From contig CP054182.1 of assembly GCA_015709675.1 (NCBI GenBank), positions 2,273,448 through 2,337,447 on the forward strand: a stretch of 64,000 nt of DNA, read 5' to 3'. Below are positions 17,193 through 26,081 of this stretch, in pieces (positions within the stretch are counted from its first letter, which is position 1; each line of letters starts with the position of its first letter). A program made the position numbers and the translations under genes. The DNA comes from Ignavibacteriales bacterium (lineage in GTDB: Bacteria > Bacteroidota > Ignavibacteria > Ignavibacteriales > Ignavibacteriaceae). The notes under the pieces are model-generated. The model did not search any database. It saw only the letters and a list, made by a program, of their open reading frames with translations, and had not been told where the DNA came from.

Positions 17193-18391
17193 TGAAGAAA
17201 AACCTGCCGCTTTCCCTGATATTTATTGTTGTATTCATTGATCTGTTAGGATTCGGAATTCTTATTCCGATTCTTCCGACGTTTGCAACAAAAGAACTGG
17301 GAATGTCAGAGGGACTGATCGGATTGGTAATAGCTGCATATTCATTTGTACAGTTTATCTTTAATCCGCTTCTTGGAACTCTCTCTGATAAATATGGCAG
17401 GCGAATGATTATCCTTGTTACATTGTTTCTTAATGTGGCGGGGTATCTGATGTTTTCATTCTCACATTCATTTCTGATGCTGATTTTATCCCGTGTTATC
17501 TGCGGCATAGGAGGCAGCAGTATTGGGGTTGCCCAGGCGTATATCGCTGATGTAACAACACGTGAGGATCGTGCCAAGGGTATGGGCCTGATTGGTGTAG
17601 CATTCGGTCTGGGTTTTGTTTTCGGCCCGCTTGCCGGTGGTATTCTCGCCAACTGGGGTTATGAGTATGCAGGTTATGCAGCGGCATTTACTTCAATGGC
17701 TGCTCTTATCGTCTCCTATTTTGCTCTGCCAGAACCAGAAAATAAAAACAGGGTGCCAGGTGAAGGAGGCAGAAGAAAGATTGTTGATCTGCCTGCAATG
17801 ATGCAGGTTTTCAGCAAACCCGCAACCGGGATTGTTATTCTTTTGTTCTTCATACTCACTTTTTCCGTTGCCAATATATACGGTACCTTTGCGCTGCTGG
17901 GAACAAAGCAGTATCATTTTAGTGATATGGAAAATGGTTTCATTTTTGGCATCGTGGGTCTGATAGGCGCGCTGGTGCAGGGAGGGCTGATCGGAAGATT
18001 ATCCAAAAAATATACCGATACACAGCTGATCATTGTCAGTTCATTGCTTATGATTTTTGGTCTCGGTTTCATTCCATACGGTATCAATATGACCGGAGTT
18101 ATAATTGTTGTTACGGTTTTATCTTTCGGTACCGGAATATTGCAGCCGACCATTCTCAGTCTTATTTCAAAAATCACTCCTCAGAGGGAACAGGGAATGG
18201 TCTTAGGTGTGAATCAGTCTGTGGGTTCATTTGCCCGGATGCTCGGCCCGCTCTGGGGGGGATTTTCATTCCAGTATCTGGGATATGAGGTGCCATTCCT
18301 GACAGGGGCAATTTGTACTCTGTTTATTTTTATCTACAGTATAACAAAACTCAAGAACCTTCTTGAGGCAGCACCGGTACACGCGGAGTAG
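17192..18391 (+). CDS. MFS drug-efflux-type transporter (TetA-like)
   Basis: About 399 residues with twelve predicted helices. MFS motif A reads GTLSDKYGRRMIIL after helix 2, helix 1 has DLLGFGILIPILP, and helix 5 has the antiporter-type motif GLGFVFGPLAGGIL. This combination is typical of the DHA1/TetA group of proton-coupled exporters. The start is ATG 17192, in a one-base overlap with the isocitrate dehydrogenase stop; TTG 17189 is an alternative. Substrate unknown. Confidence 0.85.
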   Translation: MKKNLPLSLIFIVVFIDLLGFGILIPILPTFATKELGMSEGLIGLVIAAYSFVQFIFNPLLGTLSDKYGRRMIILVTLFLNVAGYLMFSFSHSFLMLILSRVICGIGGSSIGVAQAYIADVTTREDRAKGMGLIGVAFGLGFVFGPLAGGILANWGYEYAGYAAAFTSMAALIVSYFALPEPENKNRVPGEGGRRKIVDLPAMMQVFSKPATGIVILLFFILTFSVANIYGTFALLGTKQYHFSDMENGFIFGIVGLIGALVQGGLIGRLSKKYTDTQLIIVSSLLMIFGLGFIPYGINMTGVIIVVTVLSFGTGILQPTILSLISKITPQREQGMVLGVNQSVGSFARMLGPLWGGFSFQYLGYEVPFLTGAICTLFIFIYSITKLKNLLEAAPVHAE

Positions 18392-18396
18392 CAGGC

Positions 18397-19422
18397 ATGA
18401 AAATCGGATCTGTTGAAATAGAAAAAGGAATTCTCCTTGCTCCCATGGAGGATATTACTGATATATCATTCCGTCTCGTCTGCCGTGAACTCGGGGCTGA
18501 TATGGTATACACGGAATTTGTGAATGCAGAGGGTATCGTTCGTAAGAATGCAAAAACTCATAAAAAACTTGAGATTTGTGATGAGGAGCGCCCGGTTGGT
18601 ATTCAGATATATGGCGGTGAGTTAAAATCAATGGTCGGTGCAGCAGAAATAGCTGCTTCATATAAACCTGACCTGCTTGATATTAATGCCGGCTGCTGGG
18701 TAAAGAATGTTGTCGGCAACGGAGCAGGTGCAGCTCTGCTGAAAGAGCCCGATAAAATGCAGACCCTCATCAGGGAAATTGTGGATGCAATGAAAATCCC
18801 TGTTACCGTGAAAACAAGAATCGGATGGGATGAAAAAAGCATTAATATTCTTGAAATAGCATCCAGGCTTGAAGATGCAGGCGTAGCAGCACTAACTGTT
18901 CACTGCCGCACTCGCGTTCAGGGGCATAACGGAGAAGCAGACTGGTCCTGGATTGATAAGATTAAACAGCGTGTCCAAATACCTATCATACTGAACGGAA
19001 GCGTTTTTACAGCGCATGACGTGCAGAGAGCTTTTTCAGAGACGGGTGCTGATGCAGTTATGATCGCCAGAGGCGCGATCGGTCATCCATGGGTATTTAC
19101 TGAGGCAAAGGAACTTTTGCAAACCGGAAAAATCTCAACGGTAATTGATATTGAAAAAAGAATTTCAACCTGCCTTCGTCACCTTAAACTGGCTGTCGGA
19201 GTAAAAGGGGAGAGAAGAGCCGTTATTGAACACCGGAAATTTTACAGCGGTTACATGAAGGGTATGCGAAATATCTCCTCCGTGCGTTCCGCTTTAATGA
19301 CAGCTGAAAATTACGATCAGGTTGAGGAAATGCTCCGCAAATACCAGGAAGATCCGGAAGCATTTATTACACAGAAACCTGTTGAAGAAACTGAGGTAAT
19401 TTATAACGGAGGCTGTTCGTGA
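18397..19422 (+). CDS. dusB: tRNA-dihydrouridine synthase (DusB type)
   Basis: A flavin (FMN) enzyme reducing uridine to dihydrouridine in tRNA. The 341-aa protein begins with the FMN segment ILLAPMEDITD, has DINAGCWVKNVVGNGAG with catalytic Cys100, VKTRIGWD, VHCRTRVQG, and the phosphate loop GADAVMIARGAIGHPW. The AGCW version of the usual MGCP motif is common in Bacteroidota relatives. Located 5 bp after the MFS gene; its stop overlaps the GTG of the next gene. Confidence 0.94.
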   Translation: MKIGSVEIEKGILLAPMEDITDISFRLVCRELGADMVYTEFVNAEGIVRKNAKTHKKLEICDEERPVGIQIYGGELKSMVGAAEIAASYKPDLLDINAGCWVKNVVGNGAGAALLKEPDKMQTLIREIVDAMKIPVTVKTRIGWDEKSINILEIASRLEDAGVAALTVHCRTRVQGHNGEADWSWIDKIKQRVQIPIILNGSVFTAHDVQRAFSETGADAVMIARGAIGHPWVFTEAKELLQTGKISTVIDIEKRISTCLRHLKLAVGVKGERRAVIEHRKFYSGYMKGMRNISSVRSALMTAENYDQVEEMLRKYQEDPEAFITQKPVEETEVIYNGGCS

Positions 19423-19988
19423 AGAGTCCTGCGTATATAGCCGCAAAAACGGTTTCCTATCTTTTTATCCCTCCGATGATGATACTTTATTCGTATCTGT
19501 TTATTTATTTTTCTCTGGGTGATTTGAAAGGCTGGCAGCTTTATGTACCGGTGGTTTTTGGTACTATTTTGCCAGTTGCGGTGTTTATCATCCTCAGAAA
19601 AAAAGGTATGGTCACTGATAATGAGGCTATGAATAAAGAAGAAAGAAGTTTTCCTTATCTCATAGGCGCAGGACTGCTCTTTGCAGGAGGCGGATTGCTT
19701 TATTACCATAGCATTAGCGGAGTGCCGTATTCATTCTGGCTTAGTTACATTGTTTGCAATATTCTTATTATTCCAATTACCAGGTACTGGAAAATCAGTG
19801 CCCATAGTATGGGTACGGCAGTTCCGGGTGCCTTACTATTTTTGTTTGGCGGTCCCCTGTTTTTTATCTCCCTCGGCATTACTGCGGCGGTCTGGTGGTC
19901 GCGAATATACTTGCGCTGCCATGACGTTTATCAGCTTAGTGCAGGATATATATTAGGATTTTCCATTACCTATTTCGTGATGACCTGA
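19419..19988 (+). CDS. PAP2-like integral membrane protein
   Basis: A 189-aa membrane protein with five to six helices, starting at GTG 19419 in a GTGA overlap with dusB. The region KISAHSMGTAVPG and the later SRIYLRCHDVYQLSAG recall the second and third motifs of phosphatidic-acid phosphatases (xSGH and SRxxxxxHxxxD). The Asp of the last motif is replaced and the first KxxxxxxRP motif is not evident, so catalysis is uncertain. Possibly a lipid phosphate-binding or inactive homologue. Confidence 0.5.
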   Translation: MKSPAYIAAKTVSYLFIPPMMILYSYLFIYFSLGDLKGWQLYVPVVFGTILPVAVFIILRKKGMVTDNEAMNKEERSFPYLIGAGLLFAGGGLLYYHSISGVPYSFWLSYIVCNILIIPITRYWKISAHSMGTAVPGALLFLFGGPLFFISLGITAAVWWSRIYLRCHDVYQLSAGYILGFSITYFVMT

Positions 19989-19989
19989 T

Positions 19990-21654
19990 ATGCTCCCGGT
20001 AAAAAAAGAAATAGTAAAGCATCTGAACGAAATCGCGGATATGATGGAGTTCAATAATGAGAATATTTTCAAAGTGAAAGCTTTCCGCAATGGTGCCAAC
20101 AGCATTCGCGGGTATGATGGCGATATCATGGTGCTGATTGCGGAGGAACGTCTGAGTGATATAAAAGGAATCGGAAAGGGAATACAGCCGGTCATCCTTG
20201 ATTTTGTAGCATCTGGAAATTCAAAACTGCACGCAGAACTTATAAGCGGACTCCCTAAGGGAATTACTGAACTGTTTTCTATTAAAGGGATCGGACCAAA
20301 GAAAGCCGCACAACTTTATCATGAATTACAGATAACTGACAGGTCTTCCCTGGCTCTGGCTGCGGAAAATAATCTGATTGCAGGCCTGCAGGGATTCGGG
20401 ACTAAAACTGAAGAAAAAATCAGTGAAGAATTACAAAAAATAACAGAAAACGAAAAATTTTGCCTGATTGATAAAGGGTTCCGTTTACTCAGTGAACTTG
20501 AAACAAAAATATCCGGTATTAAAGGGGTGTCAAAGATTTCATATACCGGCGAAGCCAGAAGAATAAATGAGATTTTTTCAGCTCTTGAGTTCGTTATACT
20601 TGCCGAATCAGCAGAGTATGTTCAGAAGGAATCAGCACGTTTCATCACCGAATCAACCCTGGCTGAATCAGTGATTGAGGGTTATTATATGGCTTTGCAG
20701 GTAAGAATATATGTTACATCCTCAGGAGATCAGTTTTACAGCACTTTGTTTAAAACAACCGGCAGCCCTGAATTTCTTTCCGCAATCTCTTATGCCGGCC
20801 AGTCCAGTGATTCTGAAGAGAAAATCTTCAAAGATCTTGGTTTCCCATATATAGCACCTGAGAACAGGGAGTCTGAGTTTATTGAATCCCAGTGGATTAA
20901 AGATTATAAGCTGCCGGAACTAAACCTGACGGACTTTAAGGGACATTTTCATTTTCATACCAGTTATTCTGACGGATTTAATTCCGTAGCGGAAATGGTT
21001 GAAACTGCAAAGCAGGCCGGTTATGATTATTCTGTTGTCTGCGATCATAGTCAGAGCGCTTTTTACGCAGGCGGACTTACTCCTGCTAAAATTGAAAAGC
21101 AGCTTGAAGAGATAGAAAGAGTAAGAGATTCCGGATCGAGAGTTTTTCAGGGGATTGAGTCTGATATCCTTGCTGATGGCAGTCTTGATTATCCTGAAGA
21201 GATACTGAAGAATTTCACTCTCGTGGTTGCTTCCATTCACAGCAGGCTGAATCTGACTGAAGAGGAAATGACCGCAAGAATTATTAAAGCTATTGAGAAT
21301 CCTTATACCGATATCCTTGCGCATCCTTCCGGAAGGATTCTTTTGAAGCGTGACCCCTATCCCGTGAACCTGTTTAAAGTGATTGATGCCTGTGCTGCCA
21401 ATGATGTTGCACTTGAGATAAATGCTAATCCTAAACGGCTTGATACGGATTGGAGATATCTTTTTTACGCAAGAGAAAAAGGGGTTAAGTTTGCCATAAA
21501 TGCGGATGCACATTCTGCTGATCAGATAGCGTTTGTTAATTTTGGCATAATGACAGCACGAAAAGCAGGAATAACTGCCGGTGAAGTGATAAACTGTTAC
21601 AGCTTTGATCAGTTCAGACAATTTGCATCAAGAAAGGTGAGCAGAAGGTTATGA
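19990..21654 (+). CDS. polX: PolX-family protein: helix-hairpin-helix/pol-beta-like region plus PHP nuclease, polymerase site degenerate
   Basis: A 554-aa protein with PolX architecture. Residues 1-150 hold helix-hairpin-helix elements (IKGIGKGIQP, IKGIGPKKAAQLY, LQGFGTKTEE). In the palm the usual GDxD catalytic motif aligns with IFSALEFVI: the first Asp is Ala198 and the second Glu200, after TGEARR. Nucleotide addition is therefore unlikely. The C-terminal PHP domain keeps its metal sites: HFHFHTSYSDG near 319-328, VVCDHSQ, GIESDI, ASIHSR, LAHPSGRIL, LEINANP and NADAHSAD. It probably acts as a Mn-dependent 3'-5' exonuclease or end-processing enzyme in base repair. Confidence 0.88.
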   Translation: MLPVKKEIVKHLNEIADMMEFNNENIFKVKAFRNGANSIRGYDGDIMVLIAEERLSDIKGIGKGIQPVILDFVASGNSKLHAELISGLPKGITELFSIKGIGPKKAAQLYHELQITDRSSLALAAENNLIAGLQGFGTKTEEKISEELQKITENEKFCLIDKGFRLLSELETKISGIKGVSKISYTGEARRINEIFSALEFVILAESAEYVQKESARFITESTLAESVIEGYYMALQVRIYVTSSGDQFYSTLFKTTGSPEFLSAISYAGQSSDSEEKIFKDLGFPYIAPENRESEFIESQWIKDYKLPELNLTDFKGHFHFHTSYSDGFNSVAEMVETAKQAGYDYSVVCDHSQSAFYAGGLTPAKIEKQLEEIERVRDSGSRVFQGIESDILADGSLDYPEEILKNFTLVVASIHSRLNLTEEEMTARIIKAIENPYTDILAHPSGRILLKRDPYPVNLFKVIDACAANDVALEINANPKRLDTDWRYLFYAREKGVKFAINADAHSADQIAFVNFGIMTARKAGITAGEVINCYSFDQFRQFASRKVSRRL

Positions 21655-22406
21655 GTCTGGTAAATTATGAACTCAGGGGATCAAGTGCTGTTATTACGCT
21701 TAACAGGCCGGAAAAACGAAACTCACTTAGTCCCGGCCTCGTAAGTGAATTTAAAAAACTCTTTGCGGATTGTTCAGCCGACCCTGCTATTAAAGCTATC
21801 ATCATAACCGGAGCGGGTACAAGTTTTTGTGCAGGAGCGGATCTTGCTTATCTTAAACAGATTAGTGTCTTCGATAACAATGAAAACTATAAAGACTCTG
21901 ATGAGCTTTCCGGTTTATTTTACATGATATATAAGAGCGATAAACTGACCATTGCAGCTGTGAACGGACCGGCAATTGCAGGCGGTTGCGGACTGGCTTC
22001 TTGCACTGATTATATTATCGCAGGGAAGAATACCGCAAAATTCGGTTATTCAGAAGTTAAAATAGGGTTTCTGCCGGCAATAGTTTCGGCTTTTCTGATT
22101 AAAAGAATCGGTGAATCAAAAGCAAGACGGATGCTTATTTCAGGCGAGATTATAGATGCTCAACAAGCATATGACTATGGCTTTGCAGATCAACTTTCTG
22201 ATGATCCTTTGCAGGATGCGCAATTGTTCGCTGAAAAGCTTTCCGTTAATTCATCCTTCAGTATTGGTGAAACCAAGAAACTTATCAGGGAAGTCGGCCG
22301 TCTGAGCATAGAGCAGGCAGTTGAATATTGTGTCAGTCTAAACGCAGTCAGCAGAAGATCGGACGATTTTATATCCGGAATCAGTACATTTTTACGTAAG
22401 GAATAA
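21651..22406 (+). CDS. Enoyl-CoA hydratase/isomerase family protein
   Basis: A 251-aa crotonase-fold protein. The oxyanion-hole strands are SFCAGADLAYL and AIAGGCGLAS. Of the two catalytic Glu of classical enoyl-CoA hydratase, the one in the GGCEL position is Gly114 here, while the second is kept as Glu135 in FGYSEVKIGF. This suggests isomerase, hydratase of another type or a methylglutaconyl-CoA-like role instead of standard beta-oxidation (inference). It overlaps polX by 4 bp, and apt follows after 2 bp. Confidence 0.85.
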   Translation: MSLVNYELRGSSAVITLNRPEKRNSLSPGLVSEFKKLFADCSADPAIKAIIITGAGTSFCAGADLAYLKQISVFDNNENYKDSDELSGLFYMIYKSDKLTIAAVNGPAIAGGCGLASCTDYIIAGKNTAKFGYSEVKIGFLPAIVSAFLIKRIGESKARRMLISGEIIDAQQAYDYGFADQLSDDPLQDAQLFAEKLSVNSSFSIGETKKLIREVGRLSIEQAVEYCVSLNAVSRRSDDFISGISTFLRKE

Positions 22407-22408
22407 TT

Positions 22409-22921
22409 ATGGATCTTAGAAATATCATCCGGGATATACCGGACTGGCCAAAAAAGGGAATCATCTTTAAAGATATCACCACTCTCCTCAAAGATGCTCA
22501 GGCATTTAAATCTGCAACTGATGCAATTTATGCTCAGGTGAAGGATCTTGGAATAACCAAGGTAGTTGCCATCGAGTCACGAGGTTTTATCCTTGGAGGA
22601 GTTTTGGCGTTAAAACTGAATGCAGGATTTATTCCTGTGCGCAAGCCGAAAAAGCTTCCTGCGGATACAATAAAAGTAACCTATCAGCTTGAATATGGTA
22701 CTGACTCACTTGAAATGCACCGTGATGCAATAGTTCCGGGTGACCGGGTCCTTTTGCATGATGATGTGCTAGCAACCGGAGGTACTGCTGCCGCAACGAT
22801 TTCATTGATTGAGCAGCTAGGCGGTAAAGTTGAAGCATGTTCGTTTATCATTGAATTGGGATTCCTTGGCGGTGCAGCAAGACTGCCGGGAAGAACTATT
22901 CATTCACTGCTGAAATACTGA
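22409..22921 (+). CDS. apt: Adenine phosphoribosyltransferase
   Basis: Salvages adenine with PRPP to AMP in the cytosol. The 170-aa protein has the type-I PRTase PRPP loop VLLHDDVLATGGTAAA, the ESRGFILG segment and the RKPKKLPADT flexible loop typical of Apt. Length is normal. It lies in an operon that also carries mtnA, fitting salvage of adenine released from methylthioadenosine. Confidence 0.95.
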   Translation: MDLRNIIRDIPDWPKKGIIFKDITTLLKDAQAFKSATDAIYAQVKDLGITKVVAIESRGFILGGVLALKLNAGFIPVRKPKKLPADTIKVTYQLEYGTDSLEMHRDAIVPGDRVLLHDDVLATGGTAAATISLIEQLGGKVEACSFIIELGFLGGAARLPGRTIHSLLKY

Positions 22922-22928
22922 AACACGG

Positions 22929-23390
22929 ATGCAGGTAAAATCAGGAATTATTGAAGCACATATCATCAGGAGAAAAGATGAGGTAACGGAATTCCTTCTC
23001 CTGAAAAGAGCCGAGAGTGAAATCTATCCCGGCCTCTGGCAGATGGTGAGCGGCCGGATTAATCAAGATGAGCCCGCATATATGGCGGCGATACGCGAAC
23101 TCAGGGAAGAGACCGGGCTCTCACCCGATAAAATGTGGGTTGTCCCGACAATTAATTCCTTCTATTATCCGAAGGATGACAGTGTAACCATTATCCCGGT
23201 TTTTCTGTTTGAGGTGCCTTATGAAAGCACCGTTACCCTTTCTGATGAACATACTGAATATATGTGGGCAGAGGCCGGTGCTGCTTCAGAAAGACTTGCC
23301 TGGCCCGGACAGCGGAATGCTGTCAGCATCATTGCCGAATATATCTCGGCAAGAATTTCGTTTCTGAATTTTGTTGAAATTACATTATAA
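22929..23390 (+). CDS. NUDIX hydrolase
   Basis: A 153-aa protein with a complete Nudix box: G at the start of GRINQDEPAY and then AIRELREETGL, fitting Gx5Ex7REUxEExGU. The N-terminal IIEAHIIRR and the C-terminal HTEYMWAEAGAA resemble dihydroneopterin triphosphatase (NudB)-like members, but the substrate cannot be fixed. It lies 7 bp downstream of apt. Confidence 0.88.
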   Translation: MQVKSGIIEAHIIRRKDEVTEFLLLKRAESEIYPGLWQMVSGRINQDEPAYMAAIRELREETGLSPDKMWVVPTINSFYYPKDDSVTIIPVFLFEVPYESTVTLSDEHTEYMWAEAGAASERLAWPGQRNAVSIIAEYISARISFLNFVEITL

Positions 23391-23405
23391 AATAAGGATA
23401 TACCC

Positions 23406-24323
23406 ATGGGTCTACTCGTAGTTGGTTCAGTGGCGCTTGATTCCGTTGCAACTCCTTTTGATAAGGTTGATAATGCACTCGGCGGATCTGCCACATATAT
23501 TTCTCTCTCGGCTTCATATTTTTCAGGACCGGTGCATGTTGTGGCGGTTGTGGGAGATGATTTCCCGCAGAAGTATCTGAAGATGCTTGAATCTCACAAT
23601 ATTGATCTGGACGGCCTTCAGGTAGTTAAAGGCGGCAAGACGTTCCGCTGGGCCGGCAAGTATCACTATGATCTCAATTCACGTGATACACTGCTGACCG
23701 AACTGAATGTGTTTGAGAAATTTGATCCGGTAATCCCTGATCTTCAGAGGAAATCAAAATTCGTCTGCCTGGGTAACATTGATCCGGTTCTTCAGAAAAG
23801 AGTGCTTGATCAGTTGGATAAGCCGCAGTTTGTTGTCTGTGATACCATGAATTACTGGATTGAGGGCAAAAAGGATGAACTGATGTCGCTGCTTCCCAGA
23901 GTAAATGTCCTTATTATTAATGATTCCGAAGCGCGTCTGCTTGCAAATGAACCTAATCTGATTAAAGCTGCTAAACTCATCAGAGGCATGGGTGTTGAAA
24001 CTCTCATTATTAAAAAAGGTGAGCATGGTGCACTGCTCTTCAGTGAAGATGTGATTTTCTCAGCGCCGGCATATCCGATGGAAATGATCTTCGATCCGAC
24101 CGGAGCTGGTGATACTTTTGCCGGCGGATTTATCGGATACCTCTATAAAACACAGGATCTCTCTGTTGAGAACATTAAACGTGCCGTAATCTACGGAAGC
24201 ACAATGGCATCATTCTCTGTTGAAAAGTTCAGTACAGAAGAACTTGAAGAACTCAGCTATCTGAGAATTCAGGACCGCTACAGAGAATTTTTGGCTTTGT
24301 CAAGGTTTGATGAAAACCTCTGA
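23406..24323 (+). CDS. PfkB-family sugar/nucleoside kinase
   Basis: A 305-aa ribokinase-fold kinase. The N-terminus LVVGSVALDSV and GGSATYISLS form the substrate side, and the C-terminal PfkB signature 2 is DPTGAGDTFAGGFIGY with the catalytic Asp. TLIIKKGEHGALLF provides the ATP anion region. Located between apt/nudix and mtnA, so a role in adenosine, ribose or methylthioribose-type salvage is conceivable, but PfkB members are not the known MtnK. Substrate not determined. Confidence 0.85.
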   Translation: MGLLVVGSVALDSVATPFDKVDNALGGSATYISLSASYFSGPVHVVAVVGDDFPQKYLKMLESHNIDLDGLQVVKGGKTFRWAGKYHYDLNSRDTLLTELNVFEKFDPVIPDLQRKSKFVCLGNIDPVLQKRVLDQLDKPQFVVCDTMNYWIEGKKDELMSLLPRVNVLIINDSEARLLANEPNLIKAAKLIRGMGVETLIIKKGEHGALLFSEDVIFSAPAYPMEMIFDPTGAGDTFAGGFIGYLYKTQDLSVENIKRAVIYGSTMASFSVEKFSTEELEELSYLRIQDRYREFLALSRFDENL

Positions 24324-25302
24324 TTTGCAGGCTCTGGGATTTGAGGGGGATTCGTTCTTTTTTATTGATCAGACCCGCCTTCCATTTGAAGAAGTAAAGG
24401 TCAGAAGTAATGATTATGAGCGGATCTCCCTTGCCATTGAACGTCTGGAAATCCGCGGTGCTCCCGCCATTGGATGCGCTGCAGCTTACGCACTTGCGTT
24501 AAGTTATAAGCAGGGGAATAAAGAGATATTTCATAATGCTTATGAACGGCTTAAAAGAACACGTCCGACGGCTGTTAATCTGTTTCACGGACTGGATACA
24601 ATATATACAGTATTGAGCAGCGGAGGGGATTATAACGACTGTATAAATACAGCATTGGCATATCATCAGGCCGATGCACAAAGTTGCCGGAGCATTTCGG
24701 TTTTTGGAGGTGAACTTCTGGCTGGGAAAAAAAATCCGATTACTATCTGCAATACCGGTGCTTTTGCCGTCGGCGGAGAAGGAACGGCGCTCGGAGTAAT
24801 AAAACAGCTGCACAAAGTGAATCCGCTCCGGCTGATCACCGCCTGCGAGACCAGACCTCTCCTGCAGGGGGCAAGGCTCACAGCCTTTGAACTTGACAAG
24901 GCGGGACTTCCTTTTCGTTTAATAGCTGATTCTGCGTCAGCCTTTTTTATGGACAGAGGGGAAATTGATTTTGCCATAGCCGGTGCAGACAGGATTGCAG
25001 CGAACGGGGATACGGCAAATAAGATCGGTACACTGATGCTTGCACAGCTTTGCAGTATATACAAAATCCCTTTTTATATCGCGGCCCCCTTCAGTACGAT
25101 TGATGCGGAAATCAGCAGCGGAGCTGCAATTCCAGTTGAGTTCAGGTCACCTTCAGAACTCCACTCCGCAAGAGGAGTTCAGATAACCTCCGGAACATAT
25201 CCGGCCGCAAATCCAGCTTTCGACGTTACCCCTTCTCATCTTATCTCAGGAATCATCACGGACAAGGGGTTTTACTCTTATCCCTATGCATTCAGCAAAT
25301 GA
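24310..25302 (+). CDS. mtnA: S-methyl-5-thioribose-1-phosphate isomerase
   Basis: Converts MTR-1-P to MTRu-1-P in methionine salvage. The 331-aa protein has the eIF2B-like fold: EIRGAPAIGCAAAYALALS, the catalytic Cys in ICNTGAFAVGGEGTALG (Cys147 from ATG 24310) and the catalytic Asp in AGADRIAANGDTANKIGT (Asp227). The start is ATG 24310, preceded by AAGG and lying 14 bp inside the pfkB gene; TTG 24307 is an alternative. Other mtn genes are not in the window. Confidence 0.93.
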   Translation: MKTSDLQALGFEGDSFFFIDQTRLPFEEVKVRSNDYERISLAIERLEIRGAPAIGCAAAYALALSYKQGNKEIFHNAYERLKRTRPTAVNLFHGLDTIYTVLSSGGDYNDCINTALAYHQADAQSCRSISVFGGELLAGKKNPITICNTGAFAVGGEGTALGVIKQLHKVNPLRLITACETRPLLQGARLTAFELDKAGLPFRLIADSASAFFMDRGEIDFAIAGADRIAANGDTANKIGTLMLAQLCSIYKIPFYIAAPFSTIDAEISSGAAIPVEFRSPSELHSARGVQITSGTYPAANPAFDVTPSHLISGIITDKGFYSYPYAFSK

Positions 25303-26039
25303 GCGCGATCATCACAACCGAGGCAGTGGTGCTGAATACTTATGATTTCAGCAATACCAGTAAGATCGTTGTACTTTACACACAAAAGCTTGGAAAAATT
25401 TCAGCTCTAATAAAAGCCGGAAGAGATAAAAATTCTAAGATCGGCAGAACCGCTGATATACTTAACCTCATTTCTATTGTACTCTACAATAAAGATGTCA
25501 GGGAGGTTCAGCTGCTTACTCAGGCGGATATGGTTGCCTTTTTTGGCAACATCAGGGAGGACTATGATTCTCTGCTTCATGCTCATGCCGTGCTTGAGTT
25601 GTTTCAGTATCTCGTAAAGGAGCATGAGGAAAATCAGCGGCTTTATGCCGGATTACGAAAAATCCTTTACCGGTTTGACCAGAAGGCGGAACTCCCTGCG
25701 GTAACGTTTCTCCGTTTTTTTATTTTTTTCATTGAGCTTGCCGGCTATGAGCTTTCCACTCAGTTCTGTTCAAATTGCGGACGTGCCGCCGATCATACCA
25801 AAGATGAGGCAGGTCTGAATAATACGGCAGGCGTACTTTGTTCTGACTGTGCCCAAAAAATTCCCCACACGGTGCATGTAAGTCAGGAACTTTTCAATGC
25901 ACTTCATTGTCTAAAAAGCGGAAACAGAGAGTCAGGTTTGCAGCCTGGGGGGGCAATAAGGCTGATTTCGATGCTCGAGAGTTTTCTGAAGTATCAGATA
26001 CCCGAGTTTCAGGGACTAAAATCAATTAAGAGCATCTGA
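25299..26039 (+). CDS. recO: DNA repair protein RecO
   Basis: RecO loads RecA onto SSB-coated DNA with RecR and anneals strands. The 246-aa protein has the N-terminal OB-fold starting ITTEAVVLNTYDF with LGKISALIKAGR, a helical middle and a zinc finger made by CSNCGR and CSDCAQ. Length and order are standard. The start overlaps mtnA by 4 bp (ATGA). Confidence 0.92.
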   Translation: MSAIITTEAVVLNTYDFSNTSKIVVLYTQKLGKISALIKAGRDKNSKIGRTADILNLISIVLYNKDVREVQLLTQADMVAFFGNIREDYDSLLHAHAVLELFQYLVKEHEENQRLYAGLRKILYRFDQKAELPAVTFLRFFIFFIELAGYELSTQFCSNCGRAADHTKDEAGLNNTAGVLCSDCAQKIPHTVHVSQELFNALHCLKSGNRESGLQPGGAIRLISMLESFLKYQIPEFQGLKSIKSI

Positions 26040-26081
26040 TTCCAGTAATGAAATTGTTAATGTTTAAGAGGAATAAGAATA

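Noticed and set aside
20920-21621. 233-codon open frame on the minus strand
   Set aside because: It lies wholly inside the PHP domain of polX, which has clear motifs; the antisense product is low-complexity with no recognisable domain.
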